In this document: piece after piece, positions 6,499 to 15,660 of the stretch | Layout: the number at the start of each line of letters is the position of its first letter | Position numbering within the stretch: position 1 is the first letter of the stretch | Assembly: GCA_020720905.1 (NCBI GenBank) | Contig: DYNT01000011.1 | Location: forward strand, 1-16,530 | Source of the DNA: Micavibrio aeruginosavorus | GTDB lineage: Bacteria > Pseudomonadota > Alphaproteobacteria > UBA9219 | Direction of reading: 5' to 3' | Length of the DNA stretch: 16,530 nucleotides | Position numbers and translations under genes: made by a program | Notes under the pieces: generated by a model | The model's database searches: none | Told to the model about the DNA's origin: nothing | Seen by the model: only the letters and a program-made list of their open reading frames with translations

Positions 6499-7653
6499 AT
6501 GACCGGAAACGATGATGAAGGTCCTTGGGGATCAAACAAACCCAACGGCTCCAACGATTCCCCCAACCGCAACAGAAATTGGTCGCAGCCATCAAAAGGA
6601 CGTGGCGACGATTCCTTTGGCGGCCCGCCGAACAACGTCATTCCTCCCCCTGACTTTCAAGAGCTTTGGCGCAAGATCAAAGATTTCATCGATCCTTATA
6701 AACCGAAAAGCCATTTCCAATCGGTTTTAGCAGGTCTGGCTTTTCTTATCGGCCTGTGGCTTGTCAGCGGCCTTTATATGGTCGGCGCGGATCAAGTCGG
6801 CGTGATCATGCGCTTTGGCGCGTTTAATCGCACCGAACAACCGGGGCTGCGTTATCACCTCCCCTCGCCCATCGAAAGCGTTTCAACGCCCGTTGTGACC
6901 GCGCAAAACGAAATTCAAATCGGCTTTCGCAAAGGATCACGCGATACAGAAGGCGCGCGCGCCGTTCCCGAAGAAAGCATGATGCTGACGCAAGACGAAA
7001 ACATCATCAACGTGCAGTTCACCGTTTTCTGGCGCGTGGGTGACGTTAAAGACTACCTCTTCGAAATTCGCGACCCCGAAGTCACCGTTAAGATGGCGGC
7101 GGAAAGCGCGATGCGCGAAGTGATCGGCCAAAGCAAGCTGCAATTTGCCCTGACTGAAGGCCGCGCCCAAATTGCCGAGGAAGCCCGCAAGCGTCTGCAA
7201 GAGATTGCCGACGAATACAAAGCGGGCATCATCGTCACGCAAATCAACTTGCAAACCGTCGCTGTTCCGATGGAAGTCAAAGCCTCCTTCCAAGACGTTG
7301 TGAACGCCCGCCTTGATATGGAGCGTTTCCAAAATCAGGCGGCGGCGCACGTCAATAAGGTCATCCCCGAAGCCAAGGGCAAGGCCGCCAAGCTCGTGCA
7401 AGAATCCATGGCCTACCGCGATCAAAAAATCGCCGTGGCCAAGGGCGATGCTGACCGCTTCAAAGAAGTTCTGGCGGCCTATGCCGTCTCAAAAGACGTC
7501 ACCAGCAAGCGCCTGTACCTAGAGACGATGGAAACCATTTTGGGCAACGCGCAAAAAATCATCACCGATAAGGGCGCGGGAACCATGCCCCTTTATCCTT
7601 TGCAAGACATGCTGAAAAATCGCACCACCTCACGAGAAGGAAACGCCCCATGA
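6499..7653 (+). CDS. hflK: HflK, subunit of the membrane HflKC complex that modulates FtsH
   Basis: HflK and HflC form a large SPFH cage in the inner membrane that surrounds FtsH and restrains or directs its proteolysis. The N-terminus (1-55) is glycine, asparagine and proline rich and disordered, as in other HflK proteins. A single transmembrane helix lies at about 74-93 (SVLAGLAFLIGLWLVSGLYM). The SPFH/band 7 domain begins with VGADQVGVIMRFGAF (95-109) and extends to about 265. A long alanine and charge-rich helical region follows (about 270-330). The 384-residue length is normal. The Shine-Dalgarno is weak (AAAGA). The stop TGA overlaps the hflC ATG by three bases (ATGA), indicating translational coupling. 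Confidence 0.96.
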   Translation: MTGNDDEGPWGSNKPNGSNDSPNRNRNWSQPSKGRGDDSFGGPPNNVIPPPDFQELWRKIKDFIDPYKPKSHFQSVLAGLAFLIGLWLVSGLYMVGADQVGVIMRFGAFNRTEQPGLRYHLPSPIESVSTPVVTAQNEIQIGFRKGSRDTEGARAVPEESMMLTQDENIINVQFTVFWRVGDVKDYLFEIRDPEVTVKMAAESAMREVIGQSKLQFALTEGRAQIAEEARKRLQEIADEYKAGIIVTQINLQTVAVPMEVKASFQDVVNARLDMERFQNQAAAHVNKVIPEAKGKAAKLVQESMAYRDQKIAVAKGDADRFKEVLAAYAVSKDVTSKRLYLETMETILGNAQKIITDKGAGTMPLYPLQDMLKNRTTSREGNAP

Positions 7654-8516
7654 ACGGTCGTCTTATGTTCACCCTTGCGGCCATCGTGATCGCGCTTTAC
7701 GGGATCGGCGACAGCTATTACGTCGTGCAGCAAACGCAGCAAGCCATCGTCTTTCAATTCCGCGATATCGTGCGCGTTGTGGATGCCTCTGGCCTGCACT
7801 TTAAAACACCCTATATCCAAGATGTCGCATTCTTGGAAAAGCGCGTTTTGGCCGTTGATGCGCCCTCACAAGAAATCATGCTGGCCGAACAAAAGCCGCT
7901 GGAGGTCGATGCCTTCGCCCGCTATCGCATCAATGATCCCCTCTTGTACTTCCAGCGTTTACGGACAGAACGCATCGCGCATGACCGCCTGAGCAGTATG
8001 CTCAATTCAACCTTGCGCAGCGTTTTGGGCACGGTCAAACTGGCCACGCTTCTTTCACCTGACCGCGTGGGCGTGATGAACAAAATCCGTGAGCTTCTTA
8101 ACGCTGAGGCCAAAGATTTCGGCGTCGAAATCGTGGACTTACGCATTCGCCGCACCGACTTGCCCGAAAAAACCAGTGATGCCGTCTTTGCCCGCATGCG
8201 CTCAGAGCGCGAGCAAGAAGCCGCGCAAATCCGCGCAGGCGGGCAACAAGAAGCAACACAAATCGTTGCCGATGCTGATCGTCAGGCCACCATCATTCTG
8301 GCCGAAGCCCAAGGCGCTGCCGAAAAGATCAAGGGTGAAGGTGATCGCAAATCACTAGAGATCATGGCCGAGGCCACAGGGCGCGATCCCCAATTCTTTG
8401 CTTTCTGGCGCTCCATGCTGGCCTACCGCGAAGGTCTGAAGCCTGACAACACCACCTACATCCTTAATCCTGACGGTGAGTTCTTTCGTTATTTTGGCGG
8501 CGCGTTGACCAAGTAA
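7650..8516 (+). CDS. hflC: HflC, partner of HflK in FtsH regulation
   Basis: HflC is the second SPFH subunit of the HflKC cage. An N-terminal transmembrane segment (about 5-21, LMFTLAAIVIALYGIGD) is followed directly by the SPFH domain (YVVQQTQQAIVFQFRDI, about 24-190). The alanine and glutamate-rich coiled helix carries AEAQGAAEKIKGEGDRKS near residues 217-235. The C-terminal FFAFWRSMLAYREGL is a conserved HflC signature. The ATG sits inside the end of hflK, and AAGGA (7637-7641) eight bases upstream supports it. The length, 288 residues, is typical. HflC should not be a protease itself, despite older annotations. Confidence 0.96.
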   Translation: MNGRLMFTLAAIVIALYGIGDSYYVVQQTQQAIVFQFRDIVRVVDASGLHFKTPYIQDVAFLEKRVLAVDAPSQEIMLAEQKPLEVDAFARYRINDPLLYFQRLRTERIAHDRLSSMLNSTLRSVLGTVKLATLLSPDRVGVMNKIRELLNAEAKDFGVEIVDLRIRRTDLPEKTSDAVFARMRSEREQEAAQIRAGGQQEATQIVADADRQATIILAEAQGAAEKIKGEGDRKSLEIMAEATGRDPQFFAFWRSMLAYREGLKPDNTTYILNPDGEFFRYFGGALTK

Positions 8517-8588
8517 GCGCCACAAAATGGCCAAAGTTTTTTGCGATAGACCCAACGTGAATGAAGAGTTGGCAAAGACAAGCACCAT

Positions 8589-8619
8589 AAATCCCCCTCC
8601 CCTTGCGGGAGGGTGATTT
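8589..8619. repeat. Palindromic element between hflC and degP
   Basis: AAATC (8589-8593) and CCCTCCC (8595-8601) pair with GGGAGGG (8607-8613) and GATTT (8615-8619), with one mismatch and a CTTGC loop. The CCCTCCC-CTTGC-GGGAGGG core resembles intergenic palindromes dispersed in many alphaproteobacterial genomes. Only three T follow, so it is not a strong terminator. It could form an RNA 3' stem after hflC. Confidence 0.55.
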
Positions 8620-8666
8620 AAAAGCCAACGCTTAAAGTGTGCTTAGTATGACCTTTTAACATCCCC

Positions 8667-8689
8667 TCGATGTTTTAAAAAAACATCGA
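8667..8689. promoter_or_regulatory. Perfect inverted repeat upstream of degP
   Basis: TCGATGTTTT (8667-8676) and its reverse complement (8680-8689) enclose a three-base AAA loop, giving a 10-pair stem. It lies 33 bases before the degP start. It could be an operator or a 5' UTR hairpin. No matching motif elsewhere in the window was noticed. Confidence 0.4.
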
Positions 8690-8722
8690 ACGACTAAACC
8701 ACCTAACGCGAGGTTAAGAAAC

Positions 8723-10210
8723 ATGCGCAAAGTTCTTCGTCATTCTTTCCTTCTTGTCCTTTTTCTCGCCGCCTTGCTCTCACCGCTCGCTGCACAGGCG
8801 CGAAGCGGCCCCGAAGGCTTTGCTGATTTGGCGGAAAAACTTCTCCCCGCCGTTGTCAACATCTCAACAACGCAAACCATCACGCAAAAGGATCCTTTCC
8901 AAGCCTTTGAATTTCCATTTCCCGAAGGCTCGCCTTTCGAAGATTTCTTTCGCGACTTCAAAGAACATCGCGGACGCCTTCTTCCCCAAGGCGAAGGCGA
9001 CATCCCCTTGCGTAAGCATAAAACAAACGCCTTGGGCTCTGGCTTTATTATCGATCCGGCTGGCTACATCGTCACCAACCAACATGTCATTCAAGATGCC
9101 GAAGAAATCACGGTCATCTTGCAAGACAACACCAACCTGCCCGCGACCGTCGTCGGCAGCGATAAGAAAACAGATTTGGCCGTCTTAAAAGTCGAAAGCA
9201 AAAAGACTCTTCCCGCGTTGACCTTTGGCGATAGCGATAAGGCGCGTGTCGGGGATTGGATTCTGGCTATTGGCAATCCCTTTGGTCTTGGCGGAACGGT
9301 CACGGCGGGTATTCTCTCGGCGCGTGCGCGCGATATTAATTCAGGGCCCTATGACGATTACCTGCAAACCGACGCGCCCATCAATCGCGGCAATTCGGGC
9401 GGCCCCATGTTCAACATGAACGGCGAAGTGATCGGTGTGAACACGGCCATCTATTCGCCATCGGGTGGATCGATTGGCATTGGCTTTGCCATTCCCGCCT
9501 CAATGGCTAAAAACGTCATCGATCAGCTGAAGGCGACGGGGGCCACCAAACGCGGATGGATCGGCGTGCGCATTCAGTCCGTCACGCCTGAAATTGCGGA
9601 AAGCCTTGGCCTTGGCGCGCCGCGAGGAGCGCTTGTCTCTGGCATCACCCAAGACGGCCCCGCCGCCAAAGCCAACATTGCCATTGGCGATATCATCGTG
9701 ACCTATGACGGCAAGCCCGTTTCCGAAATGCACCGCTTGCCGCGCTATGTTGCCGACACGGAAATTGGCAGGGCCGTTCCCCTTGGCGTCATTCGCAAAG
9801 GCAAGGAAGTCGCGCTGACAATCACCATTGCCAAGCTCAATGCCGAGGACGAAGAGAAAGAGGAAACGCTTCTCTCCAACGCGCCGCCCCCCTCTCAGCA
9901 AGCGGATAGGGTTGAAGCGCTGGGCATCGAGGTCACGCCCATGACCGAGGCTTTACGCAGAAAGTTCAAGATCAGCAAAGAAGCAGGCGGCGTTGTCATC
10001 ATTAGGGCTCCGGCCAGCAGCCTTGCGGCTGAATCAGGCCTTCAGATTGGCGATGTCATCAGCGAAGCGGGACAAAAGGACGTTAAAACGGCCAAAGAGC
10101 TTTCCGCCATTACGCAAGAGGCCAAGGAGGCGGGAAAACCTATCCTGCTTTTGGTTGATCGGCAAGGCGAGATGCGCTTTATCGCCATCAAGTTCGAGAA
10201 AAAGAAATAG
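8723..10210 (+). CDS. degP: Periplasmic serine protease/chaperone of the DegP/DegQ (HtrA) family
   Basis: A Do-family protease degrades or holds misfolded periplasmic and outer-membrane proteins. A signal peptide occupies residues 1-26 (hydrophobic core LLVLFLAALL, then AAQA). The trypsin-like domain has the full triad: H121 in TNQHV, D151 in KKTDLAVLKV and S225 in GNSGGP. Two PDZ domains follow, at about 275-370 (GWIGVRIQSV) and about 398-490 (ALGIEVTPM, SGLQIGDVI). A proline and glutamate-rich linker joins them (372-395). The 495-residue length is normal. GAGG (8710-8713) nine bases upstream supports the ATG. It is separated from hflC by 206 bases, so it may have its own promoter. The hflK-hflC-degP order is common in alphaproteobacteria. 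Confidence 0.95.
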   Translation: MRKVLRHSFLLVLFLAALLSPLAAQARSGPEGFADLAEKLLPAVVNISTTQTITQKDPFQAFEFPFPEGSPFEDFFRDFKEHRGRLLPQGEGDIPLRKHKTNALGSGFIIDPAGYIVTNQHVIQDAEEITVILQDNTNLPATVVGSDKKTDLAVLKVESKKTLPALTFGDSDKARVGDWILAIGNPFGLGGTVTAGILSARARDINSGPYDDYLQTDAPINRGNSGGPMFNMNGEVIGVNTAIYSPSGGSIGIGFAIPASMAKNVIDQLKATGATKRGWIGVRIQSVTPEIAESLGLGAPRGALVSGITQDGPAAKANIAIGDIIVTYDGKPVSEMHRLPRYVADTEIGRAVPLGVIRKGKEVALTITIAKLNAEDEEKEETLLSNAPPPSQQADRVEALGIEVTPMTEALRRKFKISKEAGGVVIIRAPASSLAAESGLQIGDVISEAGQKDVKTAKELSAITQEAKEAGKPILLLVDRQGEMRFIAIKFEKKK

Positions 10211-10251
10211 GCGAAGCGGGCGGCATCAATGTGGCACGGCCCTAAAAATCT

Positions 10252-10959
10252 TTAGCTCTTCAGCAACGCGAACCATTGCTCGCACGCCGACAGGTCTTTT
10301 AAAAGCGCGTCGTGACGAGCCTCCGTCACGGGATCACGGCCCCAACGGATAGCTTGATGCAGCACATCCAAAGCTGAGGCCGTAAAAATCTCATCAGCGT
10401 TTTTAAAGCCTTCAGCCAAGGCCAGCCCAAGCGCCAAAGAACCGGAAGAATCCGTCGCGCTGCTTAGCCCTGACAGGTGAAGATCATCCATCGTTTCAAG
10501 AATCGCTGTAAGTCGCGGCGCTGTTTCAGGCTGTTGTGGCAATGGCATCACGCCGCATCCCACAACAAATCGGACACCATAACGCGCCGCGCACCAATCC
10601 AAAACAGGTTGCCACAACTGCCGTTGCTTTTCAGCCAGCGCATCCGGCTCTTCCGCAAAATGATAAAGTAAATCGCTATCCGTATAGGCCACCAAACCAC
10701 GTACGATTTTGGCGCGGTCTTGCCCCACGATGTCAAAGGCCGTGGCCGCTAACTGTGTCAAAGGCATTGTGGCAGGAACAACCTTCTCACCCTGCGCACG
10801 CCATTCTTGCGCCAACGCAAGCGCTAGTTTTTCCATCGGAAAGACATAGGGTTTGCCCGCTGGCGTCATCAAAAAGCGACCATCACGATGAAGCGCAAAC
10901 GCGCCGTCATGGTCAACCACATCATAAACAGGAACGGTTTTTATTTTGTGCTTTGTCAT
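10252..10959 (-). CDS. ATP12-type chaperone for F1-ATPase assembly
   Basis: The protein matches the ATP12 family, whose mitochondrial members bind the F1 alpha subunit during ATP synthase assembly. Bacterial members are largely confined to alphaproteobacteria. Family features are the N-terminal strand segment (FALHRDGRFLMTPAGKPYVF), the motif MPLTQLAATAFDIV with following acidic residues, the YTDSDLLYHFAEEP stretch, and the C-terminal helical segment SLALGLALAEGF. At 235 residues it is of normal size. The gene starts 10 bases after the stop of the AsmA-like gene and is preceded by GAAGAAAATC, a modest ribosome binding site, so it is probably the last gene of the rluC-asmA unit. It converges with degP across 41 bases that show no clear terminator. 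Confidence 0.9.
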   Translation of the reverse strand: MTKHKIKTVPVYDVVDHDGAFALHRDGRFLMTPAGKPYVFPMEKLALALAQEWRAQGEKVVPATMPLTQLAATAFDIVGQDRAKIVRGLVAYTDSDLLYHFAEEPDALAEKQRQLWQPVLDWCAARYGVRFVVGCGVMPLPQQPETAPRLTAILETMDDLHLSGLSSATDSSGSLALGLALAEGFKNADEIFTASALDVLHQAIRWGRDPVTEARHDALLKDLSACEQWFALLKS

Positions 10960-10969
10960 AAGATTTTCT

Positions 10970-12961
10970 TCATTGTCCTAAAAGTGTACTGCCTAATCCT
11001 TTGAGAAGATCCCCGCCAATCCCCTTCACGGCATCCTTAACATCATCCAGCTTCCCCCTGACCAGCGGCGTTGTGGCAGAGGTCGATACTTTTGCCGCCG
11101 CCGGATGATCAAGCGTCGCCACGCAAGCGTTCTGCCCTTCTGGAGCCGTCAGCATCGTCGGCACGCCATCATCCACAGTGCCTTGGCCACCGATCAGAAG
11201 GCCAACCACTTTTTGCACGGCGCCTGCCGCATCCAATGTAAAGGATGGCGCAGCAAGAGCGCCATAAATCTTCATGGGCGGCAGGGCGCTGCCCAAGCCA
11301 ACGCCCTTGGGCTTCGTGCGAAGGTTCATATTGATACGCTCATCCGCCAAATTGATATAACCGCTTCCCGCAATCGTCGTCATATCCGTGTCGATAAGAA
11401 GCCCTTTGGTTTCCATCAATCCATTTGTCACCTGATAACGAGCGACCATGCACTTAACCCCCGTTGACGTCAAAGACCCAACGCCGGGCGCAAAGACATC
11501 CAAAAGCGCCCCAGCCATCTGCTTCAACTCGCTAGGGGAAATGTTTCCCGCTTTCATCGAGACATCAAGGCTTCCGTTAGCATAAGAGGCCCACTCATGA
11601 AGACTGCTGCCTGATGTTGTAAGATTCATAGCAAAGTCGCTTTTCCCCGCGATAAAAGATTCAATGCCGCCCATTTTAAAAAGTCGGGAAAGGTCAATGG
11701 TCTGCGCTTTGACATTGGTAGCCACGTGCGCCACGCTTTGCGAGGCATCCAACGTCAAGCCGCCTTCTGTTTTGCTACCAGCAACCAGCATGGTAAACGG
11801 CGTAAGCACCAAACGGCCTTGGCGCAAATCAACGGGCGACACGACGTCCTTGATCGTCGTGAGTCCCATAACAAGTTCAGCAAGGGTTACCTTAAGATCA
11901 AGATCAACCGCCCGAAGCCCCCCCAAAGCCAAAGGCTTGCGACTAAAAAGATTCGAAGATTTTTTTGCTTCTGTCTTTTCGCCAGGTCCGGCCTTCTCCG
12001 CGTCATCCTTGCTCCTCTGCGCAAAAGTGAAATCAGAAGGATTAAGATGGGGGCTTTGCACCGAACCCGTTATCAAAGGACGCGCCCCATTTAAGGCGAC
12101 CGTCAACGCGCCGTGAGCTTTGGACGACCCCGCCACCAAGAGGAAGTCATCAAGCACAATCTTCTTGATATGATCCACCAAGGAGCCACGCGCATCAAAC
12201 TTAAGATCGCCATAGACAGCCTGCATGTTAAACGGCCATGAGGCTCCCATGACCGCCTCTAATCGCCCGCCCACTATTGCAAGGTCGCTCACAACCCCCG
12301 CCACAAGACCACTGTAATGGATGCGCACACCCTTTGCTCCGCTCACTAGGGTGAGCTTGGGAATATCATAGAGGCTCAACGCACCATCTTTTCCTTTAAC
12401 CCCAACGCGAGAATCAGAAATGGTCACGCTTTGAACATCTAACGTCAGAGAAGACGCACCAGCGTCTTTTTTTTTCTGTTCCGTCTTTGCCTCGCCCTCG
12501 GACAAAGCCGCCTTCTTAGACTCAAAAGACCAATTGGTTTCGCCGCCCGCCCCTGTCTCCAATTGGATATCGGCGCGGTTGACCTCAAAAGCCACGATCT
12601 TCAGCTTTTTTTGCAACAATGCCATAACGTCCACATGCAATTGAGCATGCCCAATCTGAGCCATAAGCGGGCGACTAGCCCATGATGGATTGCCAAGCGT
12701 GACATCATCAACAGCAATGCTGACACCATGATCCAAAGAAAAATGCCACCGCACAGGGCCTGCAAGCTTAATCGTCCGCCCACTTTCTTTTGAAAGCCTT
12801 TGCGCGATTGCCTCACGATGATCGTTCACATCAAACGTCGCCAGAACAACGCCGAGGCCAAGGACGGGAATCGCCAAAAGAAGGACAAAAACGATCAAAA
12901 ACGAACGCACAAGACCTGTTGAGGCTGTCTTCTTTTTGAACTTTGTTTTAGCCTTTGTCAT
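10970..12961 (-). CDS. AsmA-family envelope protein
   Basis: AsmA-like proteins are inner-membrane-anchored periplasmic proteins related to the bridge-like lipid-transfer and TAM/VPS13 class, linked to outer-membrane lipid homeostasis. From ATG 12961 the protein has 663 residues: a basic N-terminus, one transmembrane helix (about 20-42) and the AsmA N-terminal motif (DVNDHREAIAQRLSKESGR, about 44-62, then GPVRW and DDVTLGNPSW). Long beta-rich repeats follow, then a Ser/Lys/Glu-rich linker (about 155-170) and a second linker at about 320-345. The C-terminal AsmA segment has TIAGSGYINLADERINM. AAAAGGAGAG immediately upstream makes 12961 the best start. A longer frame reaching 12997 would overlap the preceding gene and is less likely. 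The strand and 13-base spacing indicate an operon. Confidence 0.85.
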   Translation of the reverse strand: MTKAKTKFKKKTASTGLVRSFLIVFVLLLAIPVLGLGVVLATFDVNDHREAIAQRLSKESGRTIKLAGPVRWHFSLDHGVSIAVDDVTLGNPSWASRPLMAQIGHAQLHVDVMALLQKKLKIVAFEVNRADIQLETGAGGETNWSFESKKAALSEGEAKTEQKKKDAGASSLTLDVQSVTISDSRVGVKGKDGALSLYDIPKLTLVSGAKGVRIHYSGLVAGVVSDLAIVGGRLEAVMGASWPFNMQAVYGDLKFDARGSLVDHIKKIVLDDFLLVAGSSKAHGALTVALNGARPLITGSVQSPHLNPSDFTFAQRSKDDAEKAGPGEKTEAKKSSNLFSRKPLALGGLRAVDLDLKVTLAELVMGLTTIKDVVSPVDLRQGRLVLTPFTMLVAGSKTEGGLTLDASQSVAHVATNVKAQTIDLSRLFKMGGIESFIAGKSDFAMNLTTSGSSLHEWASYANGSLDVSMKAGNISPSELKQMAGALLDVFAPGVGSLTSTGVKCMVARYQVTNGLMETKGLLIDTDMTTIAGSGYINLADERINMNLRTKPKGVGLGSALPPMKIYGALAAPSFTLDAAGAVQKVVGLLIGGQGTVDDGVPTMLTAPEGQNACVATLDHPAAAKVSTSATTPLVRGKLDDVKDAVKGIGGDLLKGLGSTLLGQ

Positions 12962-12974
12962 CGTCGCTCTCCTT

Positions 12975-14009
12975 TTAAATGTCGTCGAAATCAACACGAG
13001 CCTTTTCAGAAAAACCGAAACAGCGCCATGTCTTTTGCATCGCCGCGCTTAAAGGCGCGGTTACATTGATGACACCACGACGCGGATGCGGGATAATCAA
13101 CTGCCGCGCATGAAGGTGAAGCCCCGCGCCAAGGTTCATCGCCGTCAAGCCCTTCAGCTCTTCCTCTCCTTTTATAAGCCCATAGAGAGGATCTTGCCAA
13201 ATCGGCGTGCCAAGATGCGCCAAATGCACACGCAGCTGATGCGTGCGCCCCGTCAAAGGCCACAAAGCCACAAACGCCATCACCTGAGGGATGCTTTCAA
13301 CAACGCGGTAAAGCGTCACAGCGCTTTTGGCCTCGCGGCTCGTTAAAGCCTCATCATCCGCGATGGTCATGACCTGACCTTTTTTAATAAGAGGCGCGTC
13401 AATGCGTCCCAGTTCGGGCATCGGCACGCCCACTGTCGCCGCCCAATAAATCTTTTGCGTTGAGCGTGCGCGAAACGAAGCGGCCAGCTTCATCGCGGCA
13501 AAATCATTACGCGCAATAAGAAGGACGCCACTGGTGTCACGATCCAGCCTATGCACCAGCTTGGGGCGCGTCACACCATCCAGACTCAAAGCCATCAAAC
13601 TATCATCAAGATTTTCCTTCAGCCCCGTGCCCCCTTGAACCGCCAACCCCGCAGGCTTATTCAGCGCCACGACATCCTCGTCTTCATAAAGGATCAGGCT
13701 CTTCAACTTATTCGGATTACGTAAGGGGCGCTTAAGGGGAGCGTCCGGCGAAGCCAACGGAGAAACGAAAGAATCGCCCATCACGTGAGGAGGAAGACGC
13801 AACATTTGCCCTGCCTCTAGCCTTAGAGCCGAATCAACACGCTTGCCATCGACCCGAATTTGCTTCGTCCTAAGCATTTTTTGAAGCTGGCTGTTGGTTA
13901 TCACGGGGAAATGCCGCTTAAACCAACGATCAAGGCGAATCCCTGCCTCATCAGGCGTTACGGTTTGAATCTCCGTTTTTGCAGGCTGTTTTTTGGCTTT
14001 TGGCTCCAT
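12975..14009 (-). CDS. rluC: Large-subunit pseudouridine synthase of the RluC/RluD family
   Basis: This enzyme converts uridines in 23S rRNA to pseudouridine. An N-terminal S4 RNA-binding domain (about 22-80: IRLDRWFKRHFP, LQKMLRTKQIRVDGKRV) precedes the RluA-type catalytic domain. The motif HRLDRDTSG lies at 153-161, with the catalytic aspartate in HRLD (156). Later come VALWPLTGRTHQLRVHLAHLG and the conserved PLYG. The RluC assignment rather than RluD rests on overall resemblance and synteny with ATP12, and the paralogs are not separable with certainty here. GGGAG seven bases before ATG 14009 fixes the start. A GTG at 14057 in the same frame would give a longer product without a ribosome binding site. 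The gene heads the asmA-atp12 unit. Confidence 0.9.
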   Translation of the reverse strand: MEPKAKKQPAKTEIQTVTPDEAGIRLDRWFKRHFPVITNSQLQKMLRTKQIRVDGKRVDSALRLEAGQMLRLPPHVMGDSFVSPLASPDAPLKRPLRNPNKLKSLILYEDEDVVALNKPAGLAVQGGTGLKENLDDSLMALSLDGVTRPKLVHRLDRDTSGVLLIARNDFAAMKLAASFRARSTQKIYWAATVGVPMPELGRIDAPLIKKGQVMTIADDEALTSREAKSAVTLYRVVESIPQVMAFVALWPLTGRTHQLRVHLAHLGTPIWQDPLYGLIKGEEELKGLTAMNLGAGLHLHARQLIIPHPRRGVINVTAPLSAAMQKTWRCFGFSEKARVDFDDI

Positions 14010-14040
14010 AAGAGGCTCCCTTTCTCTCTTCTTTTGACAC

Positions 14041-14089
14041 TGTGGCGCAATAGCCACAAGGCCTTTTTGTTGATAAAGCTTGTTATCAA
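14041..14089. promoter_or_regulatory. Two inverted repeats in the rluC/exported-protein divergent region
   Basis: TGTGGC (14041-14046) pairs with GCCACA (14053-14058). TTGATAA (14070-14076) pairs with TTATCAA (14083-14089). Both lie in the region of about 230 bases separating rluC (minus) from the gene at 14244 (plus), where a shared operator or promoter would be expected. No known regulator motif is recognised. Confidence 0.35.
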
Positions 14090-14132
14090 GTGGTTAACAA
14101 ATTAAAGTGTAAAAGAATCATTATCAGAGTGC

Positions 14133-14161
14133 TTGGAATTTCTACCCGTTGCCTCTAAATA
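14133..14161 (+). promoter_or_regulatory. Candidate promoter for the exported coiled-coil protein gene
   Basis: TTGGAA (14133-14138), 17 bases, then TAAATA (14156-14161), about 80 bases before the ATG at 14244. The match is modest. Confidence 0.3.
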
Positions 14162-14243
14162 GTGTACGTTTAGGGTTCTACGGTTTTCTATAGCCACCGC
14201 AATCGGCAGTAGGTGTAACGTGATGCAAACGAAGGGATTTGCG

Positions 14244-15614
14244 ATGCTCCGCAAAATTGTTCTGGCCGCCCTTTTGGCCACACTGTTTTCAGTTAGTACG
14301 CCTGCTTGGGCAGCTTCTGGAACATTCAACTCGGTCAATAATCTCAATAAGACCGAACCCCGCAAAGTTGTCGATGCCGACAAGGCTGAGACTCTGACGC
14401 CTCCGGCTGAAGATCCCGCGCCTGCTTTGGAAGCCATGCCAGAAAGCACGCCCATGCAATTGGCGTCGCAAGAGGTTTCCTCAACATTGTCGTCATCAGG
14501 AAGTGGCGTCAATGATTCACTGGCAGGGTTTGGCCCTTCCAGCGGAACCATGGTTGGCAACCGCGCCCTTGAATTACGGGACGAGGTTCTTCGCCTCCGT
14601 TCTTCCGTCAACCTCAACGCCAGTGAGTTTATGGTTCTGCGCGCCAATGGCGCGGCAGGCGCTGTGCAGTATCACAGCACCGTAGCCGCGATCACAGCGC
14701 GCCTTCAAAACGGCACAACACGGGGCAACCCCATTCTTCTCCGCCAATGGGAAGAAGCCGAAGGCAGCTTGAACGAAGTCACCAACTCGCTCAACCGCCT
14801 TAATGCCCTTCAAACGGCTGTCGCGGCGGATGCTTCACTCTCCTCCTATATGCTCGAATCCGTTCAAGCGGGCTTCTTGCTTTCTGGCGCTGTGGATGAA
14901 GATCATGACCAACTGAAACTGTTGCGCGATGAAGTCAGCCGCTTGGTTGTTCAATTGGATTACCTGCGCAATCAGGTTGCCGATGATATTCAACGGCAGA
15001 CGACTTATCTGACGACTGAGCGCACCAACCTTCAAGCGCTGGCCTTTGCCATCACACGAGGGGAACTGTTGGGCAACAGCATCGGCAACCGTCCTGTCAT
15101 CGTCAACCCATCGCCGGTGATGATGTTGCCACATGCCGCCAGCAACCCGTTTGGCGGACAAACATCGGCCTATGCGCCAGCCCCAGCGGCAGCGCCGATG
15201 ATGCCCGTTGATAGCGGTAAAATCGGCCCCTCCCCCATGTCACCACGCGCCTATATGGAAGAGAAAGGCGGCGTTGATTCCGCCGCCTCGAATACAGCCG
15301 TGGCGCCCTCAACAGGGCGTCTTTTAGTTTTGATCCGCTACAATCAGCCCAACGTCGAATATGAACAACAATTAGCGGGCGCAGTCAGCGCGGTAATATC
15401 GCGCAAGCCTGATGCCGAGTTTTCCGTTATTGGCATAACACCAGCCAAGGGTGAGCCTTCTGAACTGGCCACCATGCAAGAATCCGCTGCCCGCAATGCG
15501 GAAGGCGTTAAGCGCTCTCTGGTTCAACTTGGCCTTGCCCCCTCGCGCATTACCGTGAGCGGCACACAAACTCAAGACGCCAAGACGGCAGAGGTTCACG
15601 TCTACGTCCGCTAA
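14244..15614 (+). CDS. Exported coiled-coil protein with OmpA-like C-terminal domain (456 aa)
   Basis: The signal peptide (residues about 1-23, MLRKIVLAALLATLF then TPAWA) indicates export. A low-complexity Pro/Glu/Ser segment (about 40-105) follows. The helical and coiled-coil region (about 110-285) contains repeated leucine-rich heptad-like stretches (LRDEVLRLRSSVNL, LKLLRDEVSRLVVQLDYLRN). A Pro/Ala-rich linker joins this to the C-terminal domain (about 358-456). That domain resembles the OmpA peptidoglycan-associating fold in its last part: AARNAEGVKRSLVQLGLAPSRI, then a short strand HVYVR. The usual NR.AEI ending is degenerate. GAAGGGA (14231-14237) six bases before ATG 14244 makes this start preferable to the GTG at 14220. 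A role as an envelope tether or structural scaffold is inference. It converges with the LolA-like gene across 46 pyrimidine-rich bases. Confidence 0.75.
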   Translation: MLRKIVLAALLATLFSVSTPAWAASGTFNSVNNLNKTEPRKVVDADKAETLTPPAEDPAPALEAMPESTPMQLASQEVSSTLSSSGSGVNDSLAGFGPSSGTMVGNRALELRDEVLRLRSSVNLNASEFMVLRANGAAGAVQYHSTVAAITARLQNGTTRGNPILLRQWEEAEGSLNEVTNSLNRLNALQTAVAADASLSSYMLESVQAGFLLSGAVDEDHDQLKLLRDEVSRLVVQLDYLRNQVADDIQRQTTYLTTERTNLQALAFAITRGELLGNSIGNRPVIVNPSPVMMLPHAASNPFGGQTSAYAPAPAAAPMMPVDSGKIGPSPMSPRAYMEEKGGVDSAASNTAVAPSTGRLLVLIRYNQPNVEYEQQLAGAVSAVISRKPDAEFSVIGITPAKGEPSELATMQESAARNAEGVKRSLVQLGLAPSRITVSGTQTQDAKTAEVHVYVR

Positions 15615-15660
15615 GACGCAAGGCATCCCCCTCCCTCCCCCATTCTTCCTTCTCTTCACT

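Noticed and set aside
8527..8616. 29-codon open frame after hflC
   Set aside because: No ribosome binding site, and it ends inside the palindromic element.
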